Of a DNA stretch of 64,000 nt, positions 1-8,368 are shown one piece after another. The stretch is from positions 1 through 64,000 of the forward strand of contig JAMOBE010000008.1 of NCBI GenBank assembly GCA_039908285.1, read 5' to 3'. This DNA is from JAMOBE01 sp039908285 (GTDB taxonomy: Bacteria > Pseudomonadota > Alphaproteobacteria > Rhodospirillales > Rhodospirillaceae). The notes below the pieces were generated by a model. That model made no database searches. It had not been told where the DNA came from and worked only from the letters and a program-made list of their open reading frames with translations. Positions within the stretch are counted from its first letter, which is position 1. Every line of letters starts with the position of its first letter. The position numbers and the translations under genes were made by a program.

Positions 1-1047
1 TGCCCACCGGCAACGCCGTTCTGGCGGCGAGAAAGCTTCGTGCCAAAGGCCCAGCACCGCGTCAGTCCAACCAGGGTTTTTGCTGCTGTAAGGGCAGCAA
101 AAACCCTTAATTCGTTCTCCCTTCTTTTCGAGAAACTCGACGCTGGGACCAGCAGGGACCCGAGTGTCGACGGTTGATACATATACGCCCGCCCTTGGGT
201 CGGGATAATCTTTGAAAGTCCCCCTGCGGATGACATGGCGTTTTTCATCTGATGGATGGCGTGGTTCTTCGGTTCTCGGTACCTTGTTATATTGTGAGTA
301 CAAGTCCTCGACCCATTCCTTGGCATTACCGATGGTGTCGTACAGCCCGAAGGCATTGGCACGAAACGTGGCCACCGGAAGGATCCGGCGCGGCCCCTGA
401 CAGCGATCATCCCCCTCGCCGTGGGAATCTCTCGGACAGATGATCATGTTTTCCATGCCTGGCAGGGGGGTCTCCCCCCACCAGTGCAGAGTGTCGGTGC
501 CGGCGCGGGCGGCGTATTCCCACTCGACCTCGCTGGGCAGGCGGTAGGGCTGCCCGGTCCTCTCGGCCAGCCACGCCACGTAGTCCCTGGCCATCGTCCA
601 GGTCGTATCGGCGGCCGGCTCATTCGGCAGTCGCTCACGCTTTCCCAGGAGCGGACGGCAGCGGCCAGCGTCGACGCAGGTTTGCCACTGCGCCACCGTG
701 ACCTCGGTCCGGCCGATGGCGAACGGCCGCCGCACCGTGGCGCAGTGTGGTGGAGACTGGCCATTTTGAGAGTCTTTTATCCCTCGGGGTTCGCCGCCCA
801 TGATGAAGGCCCCGGCCGGCAATGCCGCCATATTCGGGCAGTCGGGGCAGTCGCTGAAGAAGTGCACACCGGCGAAAGGAAGCAGGGGGTTGTTTACCCT
901 CGGTTCCTGCCGGCACGACCACAGGTAGGCCGACGAGCAGCCAGCCAGCCCAATCATCAGTACCGCGACCAAAACCACCGAAACCGCGCGGGCCACGAAC
1001 CGCGCGGGCCAGGGAAACCCGAAGTGTTTTGCAATAACTGTTATCAT
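1..1047 (-). CDS. FGE-fold (SUMF1-like) lipoprotein, second tandem copy, cut by window edge
   Basis: The frame starts at an ATG at 1047 and runs left out of the window with no stop. It is a near copy of the gene at 1044-2045: the two align at a constant offset of 1019 bp with no net indel over about 890 bp. Its ATG overlaps the stop of the upstream copy (ATGA), and I see no good ribosome binding site, so translation is probably coupled. The N-terminus is new (MITVIAKHFGF) and then joins the same signal segment with an LAGC lipobox. The fold motifs (PSEVEWEYAARAG, NAFGLYDTIGNA) are kept. The usual C-terminal GFRVAR motif is missing: after EKKGE the frame enters a hairpin (73-107) and continues with unrelated residues. 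No catalytic FGE cysteine pair is visible. It could be a degraded copy or a variant with a new tail. Confidence 0.75.
   Translation of the reverse strand, partial: MITVIAKHFGFPWPARFVARAVSVVLVAVLMIGLAGCSSAYLWSCRQEPRVNNPLLPFAGVHFFSDCPDCPNMAALPAGAFIMGGEPRGIKDSQNGQSPPHCATVRRPFAIGRTEVTVAQWQTCVDAGRCRPLLGKRERLPNEPAADTTWTMARDYVAWLAERTGQPYRLPSEVEWEYAARAGTDTLHWWGETPLPGMENMIICPRDSHGEGDDRCQGPRRILPVATFRANAFGLYDTIGNAKEWVEDLYSQYNKVPRTEEPRHPSDEKRHVIRRGTFKDYPDPRAGVYVSTVDTRVPAGPSVEFLEKKGERIKGFCCPYSSKNPGWTDAVLGLWHEAFSPPERRCRWA
73..107. repeat. 14-bp-arm perfect hairpin at the C-terminus of the duplicated lipoprotein gene
   Basis: Arms 73-86 (AGGGTTTTTGCTGC) and 94-107 are exact reverse complements around a 7-base loop. 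The hairpin sits just where the second lipoprotein copy stops resembling the first. It may be a transcription terminator or an inserted palindromic element that has been read into the gene. Confidence 0.7.
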
Positions 1048-2037
1048 CGGCCGGAAGGAGGTTGTCCAGAACTGAGCTGTGTCGCGGCGGGAAGGTCGCG
1101 CGCCACCCGGAAGCCATATGTATCCCCCGTCAGTTCTCCCTTCTTTTCGAGAATCTCGACGCTGGGACCAGCAGCGGACCTGCTGTCGACGGTCGAAACA
1201 TATACGCCCGCCCTTGGATCAGGATAATCCCTGAACGTTCCCCTGCGGATGGCATGGCGGTTTTCCTCCGGTGGATAGCGTGGGTCTTCGGTCCTCGGCT
1301 CCTTCTTATAGTACGAGAACAAGTCCTCGACCCATTCCTCGGCGTTGCCGATGGTGTCGTACAGCCCGAAGGCATTGGCGCGAAAGGTGGCCACCGGGAG
1401 AACCCGGCGCGGTCCCTGGCAGCGGTCATCCCCCTCGCCATGGGAGTCCCTCGGACAGATGATCATATTTTCCATGCCCGGCAGGGGGCTCTCCCCCCAC
1501 CAGTACAGAGTGTCGGTGCCGGCTCGGGTGGCGAATTCCCACTCGACCTCGCTGGGCAGCCGGTAGTGCTGCCCGGTCCGCTCGGCCAGCCACGTCGCGT
1601 AGTCCCTGGCCATCGTCCAGGTCGTATCGGCGGCCGGCTCATTCGGCAGCCGCTCACGCTTTCCCAGGAGCGGGCGGCAGCGGCCGGCGTCGACGCAGGA
1701 CTGCCACTGCGCCACCGTGACCTCGGTCCGGCCGATGGCGAACGGCCGCCGCACCGTGGCGCAGTGGGGTGGGGACTGGCTACGTTGGGAGTCTTTTATC
1801 CCCCGGGGTTCGCCGCCCATGATGAAGGCCCCGGCCGGCAATGCCGCCATATCCGGACAGTCGGGGCAATCGCTGAAGAAGTGCACACCGGCGAAAGGAA
1901 GCAGGGGGTTGTTTACCCTCGGTTCCTGCCGGCACGACCATAGGTAGGCCGACGAGCAGCCAGCCAGCCCAATCATCAGTACCGCGACCAAAACCACCGA
2001 AACCGCGCGGGCCACGAACCGCGCGGGCCAGGGAAAC
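125..2037. repeat. Tandem gene duplication, period 1019 bp
   Basis: Bases 125-1018 align with 1144-2037 at a fixed offset of 1019. By eye the 5' two thirds of the genes match at roughly 94%, while the last 150-200 coding bases differ much more (about one base in five). The uneven divergence suggests selection or gene conversion rather than uniform drift. Confidence 0.85.
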
Positions 2038-2045
2038 ATCCTCAT
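1044..2045 (-). CDS. FGE-fold (SUMF1-like) lipoprotein, first copy
   Basis: This 333-residue protein begins with a signal segment ending in the lipobox LAGC, so it should be a lipid-anchored envelope protein. The rest is an FGE-sulfatase (C-type-lectin-like) domain: PAGAFIMGG, EVTVAQW, RLPSEVEWEFATRAG, NAFGLYDTIGNAEEW, RRGTF and the terminal GFRVARD. In catalytic FGEs the RGGS...C...C region carries an active cysteine pair; here RRGTFRDYPDPRAG has none, so enzymatic formylglycine formation is unlikely (inference). The chosen ATG at 2045 has AGAGG six bases upstream; a TTG at 2051 is an alternative. It diverges from the papain-like gene at 2082 with only 36 bp between the starts. A binding or immunity role is possible but unproven. 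Confidence 0.8.
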   Translation of the reverse strand: MRMFPWPARFVARAVSVVLVAVLMIGLAGCSSAYLWSCRQEPRVNNPLLPFAGVHFFSDCPDCPDMAALPAGAFIMGGEPRGIKDSQRSQSPPHCATVRRPFAIGRTEVTVAQWQSCVDAGRCRPLLGKRERLPNEPAADTTWTMARDYATWLAERTGQHYRLPSEVEWEFATRAGTDTLYWWGESPLPGMENMIICPRDSHGEGDDRCQGPRRVLPVATFRANAFGLYDTIGNAEEWVEDLFSYYKKEPRTEDPRYPPEENRHAIRRGTFRDYPDPRAGVYVSTVDSRSAAGPSVEILEKKGELTGDTYGFRVARDLPAATQLSSGQPPSGR

Positions 2046-2081
2046 GCACAACCTCTATGCAATCTCAAGGAGTATCGTATC

Positions 2082-3722
2082 ATGTCAGATGATCAAAAGT
2101 ACAGCGTATACGTCGTCCACGACACCAATTCCATGCGTGTCCTCGGCGACGCCATCGGCCACATGTCGGTCCTCATCCGTCATCCCGATGGTCGCACGGA
2201 AGGCCCCTATGGCTATGGACCCAAAGATTCGGATGCGAAGAATGGCGTTTACGGTCCCGGCGTCTTGAAGGACGAAAGCAAGGACAAAGAGATATATACG
2301 GAAATATCCAAAAATGGTCCGATTACCCCTGAAAGCATCGGCAAGTTGGATGGCGTCTCCGTCTCCAATCCGGTATCCATGACACCGGAGGAATTCGGGA
2401 AATTTCGCGATGTCTACACCAATCTGGAAAACAATCCCGGCCATTACAGCGCTCCGTTCGGCGGCGCCGATGATCCGCGCAATTGCGCCAGCACCATATG
2501 GGGCGCGATGAAGGAGGCCGGCAAGGACGACAAGGATCTGTCGACGATCTTCGACGGCGAGGACCTGAAGGGCAGCGCCGCCGGGCGGGAATTCGAACGG
2601 CTTACGAAGCCGAATCCGGAAGGCTACCAGCCGCCCAGGACCCCCGACGATGACGGGAATGCGAACGGCAAGCCCGGCTCGGACACACCCGCTGGCACGC
2701 AGCAGCCCTCCTCGCCCGAGCCGGAGCAGCCGCCTCAGCCGCAATCGTCGCCAGAGCCGACGCCTCAACCGGCGCCCCAGGAAAACGCCCCGGCGCCAAC
2801 CGAACAGCAACCCGAGCAGAAGCCGGAGCAAAGCGCCACCCTCCGTCCGGAGGTTCAGTCGCTGGTGGAGAGCATCAGGCAGCCGCCGGACGATCCCGCG
2901 CGGACGGTTCTCTTGAAGAAACCGCAGACCTGGACCGAAAAGGAGCGCGATCTGGCCATCAACACCGTTTTCGATCTGCCCGACTCCGATCCGCGCCGGC
3001 AGGAAACGCAGGAGGGGGTGAGTGCCTGGTACAAGCACTACTACCCCGGCAAGGTCCAGTGGGATGCGACCGGCAAGATGATCGACCCCGGGCCGGCCTT
3101 CCCGTTTCCGCAGGAGCCCACTCCGGTGGTCACCCACGACGGCAAGCCGTTTGAAGACGTCCTGGATCGCTTCGGCAGGCACGTCGCGGACACCTCCGGC
3201 GATGCTCCGGTCCCCGAGGTGGTCAAGAGTCTGCAATCGGGCCTCAACATGCTCACCATGGAAAAAAAGGAAAAGGCGCCCGCCAAGAAATGGACGCCGC
3301 CGCTGGAGGAGGATGGCGACTTCGGGCCGATGACCCGGGACATCCTCCACAAGATCCTGGTCCGACATGGCCCCGGTCGGGCGGAGGAGGCCCTGGCGCT
3401 GGGGCGCTTCAACGGCTTTGCCCGCCAGGCCAGCGAAACGCTTGACCCAATAGATCTGAAGTCGACGACCGAGACGGCCTTCGGTCCGCTTTTCCCGCGC
3501 GGGAATTCTGGGGACGCGCACGCGATGGTGGCTCGGACTCTTCAGGACACCGTCAACGACGTCGCCGCGGATCAGGACGACGACCGCCATCCGTCGATTG
3601 CCGTCGATGGCGACATCGGCCCGGAGACCGCTCGCGGCTTTGGCCGCAGCGTGGGTGCGGTGGGAGCGGAGGACTTCACGCGACGCTTCGCCCGCAACCT
3701 CGGCTTCTTCCGCTCGCTCTGA
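2082..3722 (+). CDS. Papain-fold-like N-terminus with proline-rich linker and peptidoglycan-binding-like repeats
   Basis: 546 residues, AAGGAG ribosome site, no signal peptide. Residues 1-190 hold a GH motif (His27) and an NCASTIW motif (Cys135): a histidine before a cysteine, as in permuted papain/NlpC-P60-type hydrolases, though I cannot confirm the family. Residues about 205-265 are a Pro/Gln/Glu-rich linker. The C-terminal half has two segments resembling peptidoglycan-binding domains, with LEEDGDFGPMTRD (about 405-417) and VDGDIGPETARG (about 510-521). Such a layout suits a cell-wall hydrolase: a phage virion or lysis protein, or a secreted toxin. The divergent lipoproteins next door suggest a toxin/immunity-like set, which is inference. 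No recognised secretion signal or PAAR/VgrG gene is in the window. Confidence 0.6.
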   Translation: MSDDQKYSVYVVHDTNSMRVLGDAIGHMSVLIRHPDGRTEGPYGYGPKDSDAKNGVYGPGVLKDESKDKEIYTEISKNGPITPESIGKLDGVSVSNPVSMTPEEFGKFRDVYTNLENNPGHYSAPFGGADDPRNCASTIWGAMKEAGKDDKDLSTIFDGEDLKGSAAGREFERLTKPNPEGYQPPRTPDDDGNANGKPGSDTPAGTQQPSSPEPEQPPQPQSSPEPTPQPAPQENAPAPTEQQPEQKPEQSATLRPEVQSLVESIRQPPDDPARTVLLKKPQTWTEKERDLAINTVFDLPDSDPRRQETQEGVSAWYKHYYPGKVQWDATGKMIDPGPAFPFPQEPTPVVTHDGKPFEDVLDRFGRHVADTSGDAPVPEVVKSLQSGLNMLTMEKKEKAPAKKWTPPLEEDGDFGPMTRDILHKILVRHGPGRAEEALALGRFNGFARQASETLDPIDLKSTTETAFGPLFPRGNSGDAHAMVARTLQDTVNDVAADQDDDRHPSIAVDGDIGPETARGFGRSVGAVGAEDFTRRFARNLGFFRSL

Positions 3723-3846
3723 CCTCGTCATATCGGCGAGCGTCGTACGGTTTCCGAAAGCACTCGGACGGTCCAATAAAAAGTAAAAGTAAATCCGGGT
3801 GCTTATATTACTTACAAATCACCCTCAATCACAGGAGTATCAACAG

Positions 3847-5688
3847 ATGACCGATCACATCCAGATCGGTGACGTCTCGCCGCGTGTCCAATACGTGGCG
3901 AACGGCAGCCAGACGGTCTTCCCCTACGCCTTCCCCATCTTTGCCACGGGCGACATCCAGGTCTATCTGGGCAGCACCCTTCAGGCATCGGGGTTTTCGG
4001 TGAGCGGGGCGGGTACCAGCGACGGCGGCAACGTCACCTTCACCAGCGCCCCGGCGGCGAGCACCATCGTCACCCTGCGGCGCAGCATCGCCATCAAGCG
4101 CACCACCGACTTCCAGGAGGGCGGCGCCTTCCGCGCCAAGGTGGTCAACGATGAACTGGACTACCAGACCGCCGCCATCCAGCAGATCGCCGACGATGCC
4201 GCGCGGGCGATCCGTCGTTCCCCCACCTCCGGCAGCCTGGCCGACCTGACCCTGCCGGAGCCGGTGGCCAACCGTGCCCTTCGCTGGAACGCCAACGGCA
4301 ACGGCCTCGCCAACGGCGTCGCCGACATCGACGCGGTGGCGGCCGAGACCCAGGCCTCGGCCACGGCGGCAGCAGCCTCGGCCTCCTCTGCCGCCGCCAG
4401 TGCGACAACATCGAGTACTCAGGCAGCGACTGCCACGACCCAGGCCGGCATCGCCACCACCCAGGCGACGACGGCCACCACCCAGGCCACCAATGCCGCA
4501 ACGTCGGCCAGCAACGCGGCGACGTCGGCCTCCAGTGCCCAGACCTACGCCGCGGCGCTGCATGGGACCTCCACCACCAGTCTCGCCATCGGCACGGGGG
4601 CGAAGAGCTTCACCACCCAGACCTCGAAGCAGTTCGCCGCTGGCCAGTTCGTGCTGGCGGTCGATGCCGCCAGTTCCGCCAACTGGATGTGGGGGCAGGT
4701 GACCTCGTACTCGGGCGCAAGCCTGGTCATCGACGCCCAGACGACCGGCGGCTCGGGCACCATCGCCGATTGGACCCTCGCCGTGTCGGGAACGCGCGGC
4801 GCCGTCGGCCCACAGGGTCCCACCGGCCCACAGGGCATCCAGGGACCGACCGGACCCGGTACCGGCGACATGCTGGCCTCCAACAACCTGAACGACCTGG
4901 CCAGCGCGGTGACAGCGTTCGGCAATATCAAGCAGGCTGCGACCACGACGTCCACCGGCGTGGTGGAGCTGGCAACGAGTGCCGAAACCATCACGGGAAC
5001 CGACACGGATCGAGCGGTGACTCCGGCCGGTTTGCATGCGAAAACCGCGAGTGAAACGGCAATCGGCCTGGTGGAGCTGGCGACAACCGCCGAGGCAACA
5101 ACGGGAACCGACACCGCGCGTGCGGTAACGCCGGCCGGAGTTGCGGCAGCAATAGCGGCGGCGAGTAGCTCCACGTGGGTGTTTATCCAGACGCAGACCG
5201 CGTCCAACGTCGCGAGTCTTGATTTCACGACGGGGATCAACAGTACATACGAATGCTACTGCCTGCGCTTTGACAACATACGCCCGGCCAGTGCAGATAT
5301 TCTGTTCGGCCGCGTGTACTGCAACGGCAGTTGGCAAGCTTCAAGCTACGCTTCTTCGGGCTACGGGGGGTTGGGCGGGGGAGGTATTCAAGGCGCCGTT
5401 GATACTACTGGCGCCTGTTTGTCCCGGGATAACCAGACTTCCGTCGCTTCTACCACAAGCTCGGGAGGAGTCAGCGGGTTCTTGTATATATTCAATCCCG
5501 CCGAAACAGCCATGCACAAGCATATGATGTATGACGCCTGTCGTTTTGGCGGCAGTAATGCAGACAGACTTTTGGGCGCGTCCATGTACACGGGGGGCAC
5601 TCAGGCTGTGACTGGATTGCGGCTGCTATTCGAGTCCGTGAATATTGCTTCGGGCCGCGCAACGCTCTATGGCCTGAAGCACTCTTAA
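3847..5688 (+). CDS. Phage tail fibre protein with T7-like N-terminus
   Basis: 613 residues from an ATG with AGGAG nine bases upstream. The first 130 residues (VQYVANGSQTVFPYAFPIF, DIQVYLGS, VTLRR) match the virion-attachment domain of T7-type tail fibres. Next come an Ala/Thr/Ser-rich stretch of short repeats (ATSASNAATSAS), a short collagen-like segment (GPQGPTGPQG), and two copies of a fibre repeat (VELATSAET, DRAVTPAG). The last 170 residues, from about 445, would be the receptor-binding tip and are unlike the rest, with lower GC toward the end. This is a structural protein of a tailed phage that binds the host surface. It leads the tail-fibre/terminase block. Confidence 0.88.
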   Translation: MTDHIQIGDVSPRVQYVANGSQTVFPYAFPIFATGDIQVYLGSTLQASGFSVSGAGTSDGGNVTFTSAPAASTIVTLRRSIAIKRTTDFQEGGAFRAKVVNDELDYQTAAIQQIADDAARAIRRSPTSGSLADLTLPEPVANRALRWNANGNGLANGVADIDAVAAETQASATAAAASASSAAASATTSSTQAATATTQAGIATTQATTATTQATNAATSASNAATSASSAQTYAAALHGTSTTSLAIGTGAKSFTTQTSKQFAAGQFVLAVDAASSANWMWGQVTSYSGASLVIDAQTTGGSGTIADWTLAVSGTRGAVGPQGPTGPQGIQGPTGPGTGDMLASNNLNDLASAVTAFGNIKQAATTTSTGVVELATSAETITGTDTDRAVTPAGLHAKTASETAIGLVELATTAEATTGTDTARAVTPAGVAAAIAAASSSTWVFIQTQTASNVASLDFTTGINSTYECYCLRFDNIRPASADILFGRVYCNGSWQASSYASSGYGGLGGGGIQGAVDTTGACLSRDNQTSVASTTSSGGVSGFLYIFNPAETAMHKHMMYDACRFGGSNADRLLGASMYTGGTQAVTGLRLLFESVNIASGRATLYGLKHS

Positions 5689-5701
5689 GGAGGAACGTCT
5701 G

Positions 5702-6022
5702 ATGGCTTTGTACAAGATGGTTGACGGTGTCCGAGTACAACTCACGGAGACCGAAGAAGCGGAAATCCTGGCTGAACGCGCTGCGCACGCGGCGAAGGCT
5801 GGAGAACGGCTGATGGCCGACGTGCGCTCGATGCGCACCCGCCGGCTGTCCGACACCGACTTCCTGACTCAGCGGCACTACGAGGAGCAGTCCCAGGGCC
5901 GCCAGACCAGCCTGTCGGCGGAGCGGTTCGCGGCGATCCTGGCCTACCGTCAGGCGTTGCGGGATCTGCCAGCGAATACGGACGATCCGGCAAACCCGGC
6001 GTGGCCGGTTTTCCCGGGATAA
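5702..6022 (+). CDS. Phage tail-assembly-chaperone-like protein
   Basis: 106 residues, with AAGGAGG upstream and 13 bp after the tail fibre stop, so co-transcribed with it. It is charged and helical, with an ERFAAILAYRQALRDLPANTDDPANPAWP ending (only its key words: RQALRDLP, WPVFP) typical of small proteins encoded right behind tail fibres that act in fibre assembly. Its short C-terminal Pro/Trp motif is the main basis for the call. The exact family cannot be fixed by eye. Confidence 0.55.
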   Translation: MALYKMVDGVRVQLTETEEAEILAERAAHAAKAGERLMADVRSMRTRRLSDTDFLTQRHYEEQSQGRQTSLSAERFAAILAYRQALRDLPANTDDPANPAWPVFPG

Positions 6023-6064
6023 TCCGCAGCCAATTCCCGACCGCATCCCCTTCCGCCCGGAGTC

Positions 6065-6084
6065 ATCCGCGGCGGATTTTTTTT
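6065..6084 (+). terminator. Weak hairpin with T8 tail
   Basis: ATCCG-CGG-CGGAT followed by eight T. The stem is only five pairs, so termination after the tail-fibre operon may be partial, leaving readthrough into the terminase genes. Confidence 0.45.
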
Positions 6085-6104
6085 ACTCGCAGAGGAGAGA
6101 CTCC

Positions 6105-6419
6105 ATGGTTCGACGTGCAACCCCCGATCTCGATGCGCTGCGGCGACAGCTCAAGGGCTCGCTGCCAAAGCGCATCGGCAAGGCGGTGGACAGCTACGAC
6201 GGCTTTTCCACCGCTCCGCCTCCCGACGACGCCAAGGGCTTTGCCGCCCACCACGCCGCCTGTCGGGCGGCGCTCGCCCACGTGGAGATGCTGGTCAAGC
6301 TCTCCCGCTGGGCCGAGGGCAAGGAGGAAGCGACCTCGCCGGAGGGCGAGGGCGAGGATATCGACCGGCTGATCGCCGAAGCGCGATCGGCCATCCGTGA
6401 CATGGCCGACGCCCCATGA
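6105..6419 (+). CDS. Small terminase-like phage protein
   Basis: 104 residues, AGAGGAG upstream. It is mostly helical and charged with no motif I can name. Its position, directly before the large terminase with an ATGA overlap (6416-6419), and its size match small terminase subunits of T7-like phages (about 90 residues), which recognise phage DNA and stimulate the large subunit. The assignment rests on position. Confidence 0.5.
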   Translation: MVRRATPDLDALRRQLKGSLPKRIGKAVDSYDGFSTAPPPDDAKGFAAHHAACRAALAHVEMLVKLSRWAEGKEEATSPEGEGEDIDRLIAEARSAIRDMADAP

Positions 6420-7900
6420 GCGACATCATCGACTTCCCAGAGTTCGTCTGGATCTGGAACGAGCGGCAGAAGCTGTCCAATCCCCGCCACCACGTTCGCA
6501 TGACCAGGTGGCTGGCGGAGCGGTGGCGCGGGCCGGAGCGGAACGCCCTTTTGATGGCGTTCCGCGATTCCGGCAAGTCGACCATCGTCGGCCTGTTCTG
6601 CGCCTGGACTCTGCTGATCAATCCCGATCTGCGGATCCTGGTGCTGGCCGCCGATCATGCTCTGGCCAAGAAGATGGTGCGCAACGTCAAGCGGGTGATC
6701 GAGCGTCACCCGCTGACGCGGCGGCTCAAGCCGGCGCGCCGTGACCAGTGGGCCTCGGACCAGTTCACCGTCAACCGGCCGGCCGAGCTGCGCGACCCCT
6801 CCATGTGCGCCAAGGGACTGGGGGCCAACGTCACCGGCAGCCGCGCCGACGTCATCATCTGCGACGACGTGGAGGTGCCCAACACCTGCGACACGGCACC
6901 CAAGCGGGCTGACCTGCGTCTGCGCCTGTCGGAACTGGACTTCGTGCTGGTACCGGGAGGGATGGCGCTGTACGTCGGCACGCCACACACGTACTACACC
7001 ATCTATGCGGCGGCCGTCCGCCCCGGAGCCGAGGAGGTGCGGCCGTTCCTCGAGGGCTACAACCGGCTCGAGATCCCCCTGCTGGATGCCGACGGCGCCA
7101 GCGCCTGGCCGGAACGCTTCCCGGCGGAGAAGATCGTCGCCATCCGCCGCCGCAGCGGTCCCAACAAGTTTTCCAGCCAGATGATGCTGGAGCCGGTCAA
7201 CATCGCCGACGGCCGGCTCGATCCCGACGCCCTCAGGCTCTACGACGGCGAGATCGAGCACGTCGAGGCCAACGGCGAGGCATCTCTGCGCATCGGTGGC
7301 CGGCGGATGGTGTCGGCCTCGTGCTGGTGGGACCCGGCCTATGGTGCTCCCGGCCGGGGCGATGCCAGCGTGATCGCCTGCGTCTTCAGCGACGAGGAGG
7401 GGGGATACTGGCTCCACCGGGTCCGGTATCTGCTGCACGACCCCAAGGCCCCGGACGACGAGGCGACCCAGATGTGCCGGCAGGTGGCGGGCTTCGTCCG
7501 CGAGTTCCATCTGCCGGCGGTGCGCCTTGAGATCAACGGCGTCGGGCGCTTCCTGCCCGGCCTCCTGCGCCGCGAGCTGGCCCGGGCCGAGGTTCCGGCG
7601 GCGGTCATCGAGGCCACGTCAAGCCGCAACAAGGACGTGCGCATCATCGAGGCCTTCGACGCCATCCTGGCCGCTGGTGCTCTTCACGCACACCGCTCGG
7701 TGTGGAGCACGCCCTTCATCGGCGAGATGCGGGAGTGGCGCCCCGGGCCTGGTGGTGGTCATGACGATGGGCTCGATGCCGTATCTGGATGCCTACTGAC
7801 CGAGCCTGTGCGCCTTGCGCGTGCCGTATCCATCTCGGCCAGATCGGACTGGCGGCCAGGGGCCCGAGGGTGGACAGCCCACACGGACTTTTCTCCCTAA
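6416..7900 (+). CDS. Phage terminase large subunit (packaging ATPase/nuclease)
   Basis: 494 residues. The ATPase domain shows a variant Walker A at about 50-56 (RDSGKST) and a Walker B, VIICDDVE (146-153). The nuclease domain shows WWDPAYG (Asp306) and DDGLDA (about 450-455), the acidic residues expected to bind metal. Large terminases cut concatemeric DNA and drive it into the prohead. The ATGA overlap with the preceding small gene implies coupled synthesis. Full length with all motifs, so the gene itself looks intact, although portal, capsid and scaffold genes are absent. The fibre-TerS-TerL order resembles the T7 right arm. Confidence 0.88.
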   Translation: MSDIIDFPEFVWIWNERQKLSNPRHHVRMTRWLAERWRGPERNALLMAFRDSGKSTIVGLFCAWTLLINPDLRILVLAADHALAKKMVRNVKRVIERHPLTRRLKPARRDQWASDQFTVNRPAELRDPSMCAKGLGANVTGSRADVIICDDVEVPNTCDTAPKRADLRLRLSELDFVLVPGGMALYVGTPHTYYTIYAAAVRPGAEEVRPFLEGYNRLEIPLLDADGASAWPERFPAEKIVAIRRRSGPNKFSSQMMLEPVNIADGRLDPDALRLYDGEIEHVEANGEASLRIGGRRMVSASCWWDPAYGAPGRGDASVIACVFSDEEGGYWLHRVRYLLHDPKAPDDEATQMCRQVAGFVREFHLPAVRLEINGVGRFLPGLLRRELARAEVPAAVIEATSSRNKDVRIIEAFDAILAAGALHAHRSVWSTPFIGEMREWRPGPGGGHDDGLDAVSGCLLTEPVRLARAVSISARSDWRPGARGWTAHTDFSP

Positions 7901-8017
7901 GTCCCCTGAGGCCTGTCCGTGCGTTCTTGAATGAGGGCGCGTTTGAGCCATGTCCTTAATAGGTAAACATCGTCGGGTGGACCGGCACGGGAGCTTGCCC
8001 GACAGGGAGACGTGACA

Positions 8018-8335
8018 ATGACCGTAATGAGGACGGCACTTCTGGCCCTGCTGCCGCTGCTCGGGGCGGCGGCGGAGACTGGGGCGGAGCCGATGTGCGA
8101 CGACCACAGGAGCATCGTTGAAGCCCTGGCCAAGGGCTATGCGGAGCGGCTGTCGGCCGTCGGGATCGCCGGAGGCGCCGGGGTTCTTGAGGTCTTCGCC
8201 TCCTCCGCCGGGACCTGGAGCATCGTCGTCACCGATCCCGGCGGCCAGTCCTGCATCATGGCCGTCGGCACCGGCTGGGAAACCCTTCCCCCCCAGGTGG
8301 CCGGCCGCGAGCCGCCAAGGGATGGGGGGATTTGA
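8018..8335 (+). CDS. Small exported protein of unknown function
   Basis: 105 residues from the ATG at 8018 (GGGAG eight bases upstream; the in-frame GTG at 8012 is less likely). The first 25 residues are a signal peptide (RTALLALLPLLGAAAETGA). The mature part contains CDDHRSIVEALAKGY and a second cysteine in GGQSCIMAVG, so one periplasmic disulphide is possible. I do not recognise the family. It lies downstream of the terminase, possibly as a host or phage-carried gene. Confidence 0.6.
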   Translation: MTVMRTALLALLPLLGAAAETGAEPMCDDHRSIVEALAKGYAERLSAVGIAGGAGVLEVFASSAGTWSIVVTDPGGQSCIMAVGTGWETLPPQVAGREPPRDGGI

Positions 8336-8368
8336 GGGGGGGACCCCCACAAGGCCAGATTGGTCGAC

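Noticed and set aside
421..1943. Long plus-strand open frames at 421-1227 and 1062-1943.
   Set aside because: They are antisense to the two lipoprotein genes, repeat each other because of the duplication, and have no domain or ribosome-site support.
1..2045. A diversity-generating retroelement acting on the FGE-fold genes, since such folds are common targets.
   Set aside because: Differences between the copies are not limited to adenine positions of one copy, and no reverse transcriptase or template repeat is in the window.
1044..2045. Active formylglycine-generating enzyme.
   Set aside because: The catalytic cysteine region is present as RRGTFRDYPDPRAG with no cysteine, and no sulfatase gene is near.
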